64,000 nt of DNA, from contig NZ_FZOA01000004.1 in the NCBI RefSeq assembly GCF_900187985.1, positions 1 through 64,000 of the forward strand, given 5' to 3'. Under the pieces are notes generated by a model that made no database searches, was not told the origin of the DNA, and saw nothing but the letters and a program-made list of their open reading frames with translations. Origin of the DNA: Methylobacillus rhizosphaerae. GTDB lineage: Bacteria; Pseudomonadota; Gammaproteobacteria; Burkholderiales; Methylophilaceae. Position 1 is the stretch's first letter. Each line of letters opens with the position of its first letter. Positions 56,999 through 64,000 of this stretch are shown in pieces. Made by a program: the position numbers and the translations under genes.

Positions 56999-57688
56999 TT
57001 ACACCGCAATATGTCTCAGCAGCGCGGCACTGACCAGCTCGCCAATCCGCTTCAGGTATACCGTATCCATCTCCGGCCTGAAACGTTTTTCATCATCACT
57101 GGCAAGCACTAACAACCCAAGCACCTTCTCCCCCTTCAATGGGATCGCAGCATAAGATACAGGGCGTGCATCAGTGCCAAACCAGCCTTGCAATGGCATG
57201 CCTGGCTGGTGACCACAATAAGGGGCACTCAGGCTGCTCGCCCAACGCTGCATTTCCTGGTCCACAGTAGCAAATACTGAGAGTTTGCTGTTTTCAGCCG
57301 TACGCGGCGCTGACCACAGGCGTACACTGACATATGGCACATGAAAATCCTCACGCAGGCTATGCTCCAGCAATGCCAGCATAACTACCAGCTCTTCAGT
57401 CGCCAGCAATCCCAGGCTCAGCCTGTGCACTTTGTCGCTGATGGCATCATTTTCCTCACCCAGCTTGATCCATTGCGCCAGCCTGGCGTCCAGTACACGG
57501 ATACGGTCACGCTGTGCCAGTTGCTGGCGTTCTGCCAGGGAAATCGTACCCTGGCCATGCGGGCTGGGCAGATACAACTCGGTCAGCAAATGCGCATGCT
57601 GTTCGAAAAACTGCGGATGCGCCCGCAGGTAAGTGGTCACTTCATATTCAGTGGTCTGTGGTTCGTTCTGATGTTCTTGTTCTTCCAT
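56999..57688 (-). CDS. DUF484 protein
   Basis: A 229-aa GAF-like DUF484 protein of unknown function that is nearly always between dapF and xerC. The N-terminus has YLRAHPQFFEQHAHLLTELY, followed by the family motif LAERQQLAQRDRIRVLDARL, then the GAF-like domain. The ATG at 57688 is preferred because AAGGA lies six bases upstream; the ATG at 57694 has it with no spacing. Confidence 0.92.
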   Translation of the reverse strand: MEEQEHQNEPQTTEYEVTTYLRAHPQFFEQHAHLLTELYLPSPHGQGTISLAERQQLAQRDRIRVLDARLAQWIKLGEENDAISDKVHRLSLGLLATEELVVMLALLEHSLREDFHVPYVSVRLWSAPRTAENSKLSVFATVDQEMQRWASSLSAPYCGHQPGMPLQGWFGTDARPVSYAAIPLKGEKVLGLLVLASDDEKRFRPEMDTVYLKRIGELVSAALLRHIAV

Positions 57689-57718
57689 ACCCATTCCTTG
57701 CCATTGCCATTCCGGCGG

Positions 57719-58549
57719 TTAAATATCAATACTGCCTTCAAATACTGTTTCAGCAGGCCCTGTCATCAACACGGGTTGATGCTCGCCATGCCAGCTAATG
57801 GACAGCTCTCCTCCACGCGTCGTCACCCGCACAGGCGATTGCAATATCCCTCTCCGGATACCGCTGACCACGGCCGCACAAGCGCCTGTCCCGCAGGCCA
57901 GCGTTTCGCCACTGCCACGCTCGAACACGCGCAGTTGTATATGATGTGGGCTTACCACCTGCATGAAACCAGCATTCACCCGTTGTGGAAAACGCTCATG
58001 TTTTTCAATCAGGGGACCAAGACTCGCCACCGGCGCAGTTTGCACATCCTCGACCAGCATCACGGCATGTGGATTCCCCATCGAAACCGCTGATATTTCC
58101 AGGGTCTGTTCACCTACAACCAATGCATACGTCACTGCCGCTGCATCTGCCACAAAAGGAATCTCATCAGGTTGCAAACGCGGTTCACCCATATTGACCG
58201 TCACCAACCCATCATCTTCCAGCCTGGGCTGGATAATACCCCGTGCAGTCTCCACCCTGATCTCGGATTGGTCCGTCAAGGCCTTGTCATGCACAAAGCG
58301 CACGAAACAACGGGCACCGTTACCGCACTGCTCCACCTCACCACCATCCGCATTGAAGATGCGATAGCGGAAATCCACACCCGGCACTGTAGGTTGTTCC
58401 ACTAATAGCAACTGGTCAAAGCCAATGCCAAAATGCCGGTCTGCCAAGCGCTGGATAGTGGCTGCATCAAGGTTTACGGGGGCACTATAGCCATCAATCA
58501 CAACGAAATCGTTGCCTATGCCCTGCATTTTGGTAAAAGTAAGTTTCAT
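57719..58549 (-). CDS. dapF: Diaminopimelate epimerase
   Basis: Interconverts LL- and meso-diaminopimelate for lysine and peptidoglycan synthesis; 276 aa. The two catalytic cysteines are in [11 protein letters not shown] (near 73) and [13 protein letters not shown] (near 217). Start at 58549 gives [17 protein letters not shown], the family N-terminus; the longer frame adds 14 residues from the intergenic region. Part of the dapF-DUF484-xerC run. Confidence 0.97.
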   Translation of the reverse strand: MKLTFTKMQGIGNDFVVIDGYSAPVNLDAATIQRLADRHFGIGFDQLLLVEQPTVPGVDFRYRIFNADGGEVEQCGNGARCFVRFVHDKALTDQSEIRVETARGIIQPRLEDDGLVTVNMGEPRLQPDEIPFVADAAAVTYALVVGEQTLEISAVSMGNPHAVMLVEDVQTAPVASLGPLIEKHERFPQRVNAGFMQVVSPHHIQLRVFERGSGETLACGTGACAAVVSGIRRGILQSPVRVTTRGGELSISWHGEHQPVLMTGPAETVFEGSIDI

Positions 58550-58616
58550 CTTTTTAATCTTTGTCAGTTGCGCATCACGCGGAGACGCCATTTATTCCAA
58601 TGCGTCAAAAAACTGC

Positions 58617-59465
58617 TTATGCATCGCGTCCCTTGCCATAGGGCTTGGGCCGCTTGAACCTGCGATAGCTCCACAGATATTGCTCCGGGCATTGTCGCAC
58701 CAGCGCTGCAATTTCCTGGTTGATATTCTCAGGTGTAGGTTCCAGTTCCAGAGGACGGATATGTACCACATAGCCGCGCCCATATGGAAGTCTCTCCCCG
58801 AAAGCCAGCAACACCCTGGCCCCTGAAGTTTGAGCCAGCTTACCGACCAACGTCATGGTATAAGCCGGTGTGCCGAAAAAATCCGCCCAGACCCCTTCAC
58901 CAAACTCCGGTACCTGATCTGGCAATATGCCGACGGCTTCACCCTGTTTCAACGCCTTGAGCAGGCTACGCACCCCGCTCATATTGGTAGGCACCTGCCT
59001 GACCTGGCTGCGGTTACGTCCCTCATCAATCAACGGTGCAAGCCATTTCTGGCGTGCCGGGCGGTATAACACTGTAATCGGGTAGCGCGCCGCATAATAA
59101 AGTGCGGTGATTTCATAACATCCAAGATGCGGCGTGAGGAAAATAATCCCCTGGCCTTTCGCCCTTGCCGCTTCCACATGCTCCCAGCCATGACACGCTT
59201 TTACCCAGTCGAGGATACGCGGTTGCGGCCGGAACCAGATCGCGAATGTCTCGACCAGGCCCTTCCCGGTTTCTATGATACTGCGTCGCACCAGGCGCTT
59301 ATATTCATCCGCAGTCCGGCAGATGCCTGCTATCGTCAGACTCTTGCGAGTCCGGCGCAACATTTTCTGGGAGAGGAAATAAAAGCCCCAGCCCGCCAGC
59401 ACACCAACCCCATTAATCAAGCGCAGCGGCAACAGCGCAAATAATCGCAATAATGCTTTAAGCAT
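58617..59465 (-). CDS. LpxL/HtrB-family lipid A acyltransferase
   Basis: A 282-aa inner-membrane acyltransferase of the lysophospholipid/Kdo2-lipid A family. A membrane helix lies at residues 13-35, and the catalytic H-x4-E motif is HLGCYE (near residue 117). The following region VLPDQVPEFGEGVWADFFG and the basic C-terminus fit LpxL/LpxM. Which fatty acid it adds cannot be told. It is 67 bp upstream of the dapF start and divergent from metK. Confidence 0.9.
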   Translation of the reverse strand: MLKALLRLFALLPLRLINGVGVLAGWGFYFLSQKMLRRTRKSLTIAGICRTADEYKRLVRRSIIETGKGLVETFAIWFRPQPRILDWVKACHGWEHVEAARAKGQGIIFLTPHLGCYEITALYYAARYPITVLYRPARQKWLAPLIDEGRNRSQVRQVPTNMSGVRSLLKALKQGEAVGILPDQVPEFGEGVWADFFGTPAYTMTLVGKLAQTSGARVLLAFGERLPYGRGYVVHIRPLELEPTPENINQEIAALVRQCPEQYLWSYRRFKRPKPYGKGRDA

Positions 59466-59536
59466 GAACTTCTTTTTGAAACATCATGATTTTGCTATTC
59501 TATCAACCTTTTGCACGATTGATTTGGCAGAAGCTC

Positions 59537-60700
<1,164 letters not shown>

Positions 60701-60714
60701 CCTGCATCATGACC

Positions 60715-60744
60715 AGCACGGAGAGCCTTCCGGCTTTCCGTGCT
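60715..60744 (+). terminator. Stem-loop after metK
   Basis: A 13-bp stem with one G-T pair (60715-60727 and 60732-60744, starting AGCACGGA and ending TCCGTGCT) and a TTCC loop, 14 bp after the metK stop. No T-run follows, so termination strength is unclear; it still separates metK from the riboswitch leader. Confidence 0.5.
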
Positions 60745-60793
60745 CCACATCCTCAGTTACAAATCCTCCCAAACACACTATAATGCCGCTTCT

Positions 60794-60867
60794 ACCGAGG
60801 AACGTTGCAAGGACGGATTTCCCCAGGCTCGGTTGACGCAGCACACTGCGTAAACGACGTTCACCAG
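60794..60867 (+). promoter_or_regulatory. S-adenosylhomocysteine (SAH) riboswitch
   Basis: Matches the SAH riboswitch consensus: P1 is ACCGAG (60794-60799) with CTCGGT (60828-60833), the core contains GGAACGTTGCAAGGACGG, the P3-like hairpin is ACGCAG/CTGCGT (60836-60841 and 60846-60851), and the pseudoknot pairs GAACGT (60800-60805) with ACGTTC (60857-60862). It ends 128 bp before the ahcY start. SAH binding normally raises expression of ahcY, which clears the toxic product of SAM methylation. Confidence 0.94.
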
Positions 60868-60994
60868 ATTGACATGTACCGGTCATGGAATGGTGAAGCG
60901 TCATACTCACAGACTTTCCCCTTTTCATCACTGACCCTAATATTCCGTGCGTATACTGCACCGCGACGTTTAATGTTTTAAAGGATGAATTACT

Positions 60995-62395
60995 GTGGCG
61001 AATACCCAAGACTATGTCATTGCCGACATAAACCTGGCTGAATGGGGCCGTAAGGAAATCAAGATTGCCGAGACCGAAATGCCGGGGCTCATGGCAATCC
61101 GTGAAGAATACTCTGCAACCAAGCCACTGCGTGGTGCACGCATTACCGGCTCTCTGCATATGACCATCCAGACCGCCGTGCTGATCGAAACACTACGCGA
61201 CCTGGGAGCGGAAGTTCGCTGGGCTTCCTGCAATATCTTCTCCACCCAGGATCACGCAGCCGCAGCCATTGCAGCACAAGGGATTCCGGTATTTGCCGTC
61301 AAGGGTGAGTCTCTGGATGAATACTGGGACTACACCCACCGTATTTTTGAATGGACTGATGGCGGCTACAGCAACATGATCCTGGATGATGGCGGCGATG
61401 CCACCCTGCTGCTGCACCTGGGCACCCGCGCCGAAGCGGATGCCACCATCCTCAATCACCCCGCCAGCGAAGAGGAAACCAGCCTGTTCCAGGCTATCAA
61501 GGCCAAGCTCGCGCAGGATGCCAAATGGTACTCCACCCGCCTGTCCAAGATTATCGGCGTGACCGAGGAAACCACCACCGGCGTACACCGCCTGTACCAG
61601 ATGCACAAGGAAGGCAAGCTGGCATTCCCCGCCATCAACGTCAATGATTCCGTCACCAAATCCAAGTTCGACAACCTCTATGGTTGCCGCGAATCCCTGG
61701 TGGATGGCATCAAGCGTGCTACCGACGTCATGGTCGCAGGCAAAATTGCCGTGGTGGCAGGTTACGGTGACGTAGGCAAGGGCTCAGCACAAGCCTTGCG
61801 CGCGCTCTCTGCCCAGGTGTGGGTGACCGAGATAGACCCAATCTGCGCACTACAGGCCGCGATGGAAGGTTACCGCGTAGTCACCATGGATTATGCCGCC
61901 GAGCATGGGGATATTTTTGTCACCGCCACCGGCAACTATCATGTGATCACCCATGAACACATGAAAAAGATGAAAGACCAGGCCATCGTCTGCAACATCG
62001 GTCACTTTGACAACGAAATCGAGGTTGCTGCGATCGAGCAATACCAATGGGAAGAAATCAAGCCGCAAGTGGATCACGTGATCTTCCCTGATGGCAAGCG
62101 CATTATCCTGCTGGCCAAGGGCCGCCTGGTCAACCTGGGTTGTGCCACCGGCCACCCCAGCTATGTCATGAGCTCCTCTTTTGCCAACCAGACCATTGCG
62201 CAAATCGAGCTGTTCACCAATACTGGCAAGTATCCAGTCGGCGTATACACCCTACCCAAGCACCTGGATGAAAAAGTAGCCCTGCTGCAATTGAAGAAAC
62301 TCAATGCGCAATTGACCACGCTGTCCGATGAACAGGCCGCTTATATCGGCGTCAACAAACACGGCCCGTTCAAGCCAGATCATTACCGCTACTAA
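60995..62395 (+). CDS. ahcY: Adenosylhomocysteinase
   Basis: Hydrolyses S-adenosylhomocysteine to adenosine and homocysteine; 466 aa. The NAD-binding loop is [13 protein letters not shown], and the family C-terminus PDHYRY is intact. The start is GTG at 60995 with AAGGA nine bases upstream. It is controlled by the SAH riboswitch in its leader and is followed by the membrane-protein gene and metF, likely one operon. Confidence 0.98.
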   Translation: MANTQDYVIADINLAEWGRKEIKIAETEMPGLMAIREEYSATKPLRGARITGSLHMTIQTAVLIETLRDLGAEVRWASCNIFSTQDHAAAAIAAQGIPVFAVKGESLDEYWDYTHRIFEWTDGGYSNMILDDGGDATLLLHLGTRAEADATILNHPASEEETSLFQAIKAKLAQDAKWYSTRLSKIIGVTEETTTGVHRLYQMHKEGKLAFPAINVNDSVTKSKFDNLYGCRESLVDGIKRATDVMVAGKIAVVAGYGDVGKGSAQALRALSAQVWVTEIDPICALQAAMEGYRVVTMDYAAEHGDIFVTATGNYHVITHEHMKKMKDQAIVCNIGHFDNEIEVAAIEQYQWEEIKPQVDHVIFPDGKRIILLAKGRLVNLGCATGHPSYVMSSSFANQTIAQIELFTNTGKYPVGVYTLPKHLDEKVALLQLKKLNAQLTTLSDEQAAYIGVNKHGPFKPDHYRY

Positions 62396-62440
62396 ACCCA
62401 TGCCCGGCATTTGCCGGGCGCACTCAAGGAGAATGGCAAA

Positions 62441-62788
62441 ATGAAACTATTGATCGTCTGGTTGTTGAATGCACTGGCACTGCTGGCAGTGGCCTATCTG
62501 GTGCCTTCCATTCACGTGGCGGGCCTGACCAGTGCCCTGGTGGCGGCAGCCATCATCGGCTTAGTTAACATGCTGATCCGTCCTGTACTGGTGATCCTAA
62601 CCCTGCCGGTCACCGTGCTCACCCTGGGATTGTTCCTGCTTGTCATCAATGGTTTGCTGTTCTTCTTGGTCGGTCATATCCTGAATGGCTTCGAAGTGCA
62701 GACCCTGCTTGCGGGCATTATCGGCGCTGTGCTCTACAGCCTGATTTCCTGGGCGTTGATTGCCCTGATTCTGGGCACCAAAGATTAA
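62441..62788 (+). CDS. Four-helix membrane protein, YvlD/'phage holin family' (membrane protein of unknown role)
   Basis: A 115-aa integral membrane protein with four predicted helices (about residues 3-20, 25-45, 48-72 and 85-110). It belongs to the widespread YvlD-like group that databases name 'phage holin family' from fold similarity, but there are no phage genes here. The ATG at 62441 has AAGGAG nine bases upstream. It lies between ahcY and metF with short gaps, so it is in the SAM-cycle operon; its role there is unknown. Confidence 0.85.
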   Translation: MKLLIVWLLNALALLAVAYLVPSIHVAGLTSALVAAAIIGLVNMLIRPVLVILTLPVTVLTLGLFLLVINGLLFFLVGHILNGFEVQTLLAGIIGAVLYSLISWALIALILGTKD

Positions 62789-62811
62789 TACTTTTTCGTA
62801 ATAGGTTTTAA

Positions 62812-63654
62812 ATGAACGCTGTTCCTGTGATTAGCTTTGAGTTCTTCCCGCCCAAGACAGCGGATGGCATGGAAAAACTGCGCAATGCCCGTACCCAACT
62901 TGCCGCATTTGCTCCCCAGTTTTTCTCTGTCACCTTTGGCGCAGGCGGCTCCACCCGTGACCGCACTTTCGAAACTGTTGTCGACATCCAGCAGGCCGGT
63001 TTCGAAGGAGCACCCCACCTTTCCTGCATTTCTGCCGACAAGGCGGAAATCCGCGATCTGCTGGCGCAATACCAGGCGCAAGGTATCAAGCGCCTGGTAG
63101 CGTTGCGCGGTGATATTCCCTCCGGAGAAGTCAGCAGCGGGGATTTCCGCTATGCCAATGAACTGGTGGAGTTCATTCGCGCCGAAACCGGCGACTGGTT
63201 CAAGATTGAGGTAGCGGCCTATCCGGAATTCCATCCGGAATCATCGTCCCCGGGTGCTGACATACAGCACTTTAAGCACAAGGTGGAAGCAGGGGCAGAT
63301 GCTGCCATTACGCAGTACTTCTATAATGCGGATGCATATTTCCGTTTCATGGACCAATCGCGCAAACTCGGTATCGACATTCCCATCGTTCCCGGCATCA
63401 TGCCCATTTACAATTTCACCCAGCTTGCGCGTTTTTCCAGTGTATGCGGCGCAGAGATTCCACGCTGGCTGAGATTGAGATTACAGGATTACGGTGATGA
63501 TCTTGCTTCCTTGCGCGCCTTCGGTGCGGAAGTAGTCCGGACACTATGTGAGCAATTGTTGGCAGGTGGCGCGCCCGGCCTGCATTTTTACACACTGAAC
63601 CAGGCCGGCACGATCACCTCTATCCTGGAACAGCTTGACCTCCAACAGCGATAG
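62812..63654 (+). CDS. metF: Methylenetetrahydrofolate reductase
   Basis: FAD enzyme that reduces 5,10-methylene-THF to 5-methyl-THF for methionine synthesis; 280 aa. Family signatures are the start SFEFFPPKT, the Glu of the active site in this motif, FSVTFGAGGS, LVALRGDIP, and the C-terminal LHFYTLNQ. In this methylotroph it links the folate one-carbon pool to the SAM cycle encoded by the genes upstream. Followed by a hairpin shared with smg. Confidence 0.97.
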   Translation: MNAVPVISFEFFPPKTADGMEKLRNARTQLAAFAPQFFSVTFGAGGSTRDRTFETVVDIQQAGFEGAPHLSCISADKAEIRDLLAQYQAQGIKRLVALRGDIPSGEVSSGDFRYANELVEFIRAETGDWFKIEVAAYPEFHPESSSPGADIQHFKHKVEAGADAAITQYFYNADAYFRFMDQSRKLGIDIPIVPGIMPIYNFTQLARFSSVCGAEIPRWLRLRLQDYGDDLASLRAFGAEVVRTLCEQLLAGGAPGLHFYTLNQAGTITSILEQLDLQQR

Positions 63655-63657
63655 TCA

Positions 63658-63694
63658 TCATTCCGGCAGATCAGAGAGTAATCTGCCGGAATGA
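63658..63694. terminator. Hairpin between metF and smg
   Basis: A perfect 14-bp inverted repeat, TCATTCCGGCAGAT (63658-63671) and ATCTGCCGGAATGA (63681-63694), with a 9-nt loop. It lies 3 bp after the metF stop and 21 bp after the smg stop on the other strand. T-runs are weak, but the placement fits a shared terminator. Confidence 0.7.
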
Positions 63695-63715
63695 TCTACA
63701 CAATGACAACAGCGC

Positions 63716-64000
63716 TTAATGCAGGGTAGAGCGGTTATCGTTGAACATTGCATCTTCAACAAACAGGTAATCGCTAGCCCGATCCTGGTTCCATAACACC
63801 ATCAGCGTAATCCAGCGAACCTCGTCCAGGCCAATCTCGGTTTGCGACAAAGCCATGGCACGATCAATCACCAACTCGCGCTGTGCAGAAGTCAGCACCT
63901 TGGCCTGCTCCAGGAACATCATAAAACTCAGACTGTCGGTATTGATCTTATTGATTTCAGCCTCGCTGTATATGCGGAAGCCGCAATGACCAGCGTGAGA
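63716..64000 (-). CDS. smg: Smg protein (DUF494), partial
   Basis: The C-terminal 94 residues of an Smg/DUF494 protein, cut by the window edge. The frame is open to base 64000 and includes GFRIYSEAEINKINTDSLSF ahead of MMFLEQAKVLTSAQRELVID and IGLDEVRWITLMVLWNQ, all typical of Smg. Its function is unclear; in other betaproteobacteria smg lies near dprA and topA, but topA here is 31 kb away. Confidence 0.9.
   Translation of the reverse strand, partial: SHAGHCGFRIYSEAEINKINTDSLSFMMFLEQAKVLTSAQRELVIDRAMALSQTEIGLDEVRWITLMVLWNQDRASDYLFVEDAMFNDNRSTLH

Noticed and set aside
59466-59536. SAM riboswitch upstream of metK
   Set aside because: Only 71 bp separate the divergent acyltransferase gene from metK, and no SAM aptamer elements are present.
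62441-62788. 'Phage holin' as a sign of a prophage
   Set aside because: There are no phage structural, lysis or integrase genes; the protein is a chromosomal YvlD-like membrane protein.

Overview
The window reads as a chromosomal segment of a methylotrophic betaproteobacterium, most likely family Methylophilaceae (a Methylobacillus- or Methylovorus-like organism). The main evidence is a 3-hexulose-6-phosphate synthase gene (hps, RuMP formaldehyde fixation) inside the histidine cluster. Supporting evidence is betaproteobacterial gene order (mla-yadGH-ibaG-grxD-murA-his-hinT-tat), a canonical azurin, and cytochrome c maturation system II. Genus is inference. No insertion sequence, prophage, CRISPR array or rRNA operon is visible, and there is no sharp change in coding style, so this is core chromosome.

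Layout. 1-1700: tuf preceded by tRNAs Thr(TGT), Tyr(GTA), Gly(TCC) and Thr(GGT), the same order as the E. coli tufB operon. 1.7-6.6 kb: sspA-sspB, a Nif3-like gene, a periplasmic serine protease, tatABC and a HIT protein. 6.6-14.1 kb: hisG-D-C-[hps]-B-H-A-F-I-E on the minus strand. 14.2-20.8 kb: murA, monothiol glutaredoxin, BolA-like, YadGH-type ABC exporter and mlaFEDCB (phospholipid transport). 20.8-25.8 kb: a lone prepilin, ResC/ResB haem-attachment proteins and a dihaem c4-type cytochrome. 25.9-34.4 kb: engB, trmB, a MidA-like methyltransferase, an SDR, ttcA, topA, a PBP7-type endopeptidase and gcvH. 34.4-41.4 kb: an unknown gene, holC, pepA, lptF-lptG, an ECF sigma/DUF3619/DUF3106 triad, a PP0621-family protein and ampD. 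41.5-49.4 kb: a two-gene RND efflux system, a porin, azurin and a dicarboxylate/amino-acid symporter. 49.4-56.1 kb: an rRNA m5C methyltransferase, DUF3108, purM, hda, a SoxZ-like/SoxY-like pair coupled to bepA, and moaC. 56.1-64 kb: xerC, DUF484, dapF, an acyltransferase, then metK, SAH riboswitch, ahcY, a four-helix membrane protein and metF, and a partial smg at the edge.

Functional themes. Envelope building dominates: Mla, LptFG, MurA, AmpD, PBP7, BepA, Tat and an LpxL-like acyltransferase. The SAM cycle is grouped as metK-ahcY-metF with an S-adenosylhomocysteine riboswitch in front of ahcY. One-carbon metabolism shows through hps, gcvH, metF and purM.

The most unusual item is a SoxY/SoxZ-like pair at 53.4-54.1 kb. 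It has no other sox genes beside it, and its SoxY lacks the C-terminal GGCGG arm that normally carries the sulfur substrate. No stretch longer than about 300 bp lacks a feature. The longest gaps are 21522-21809 (an inverted repeat and a terminator), 47898-48157 (a Fur-like palindrome) and 60701-60994 (a hairpin and the riboswitch).
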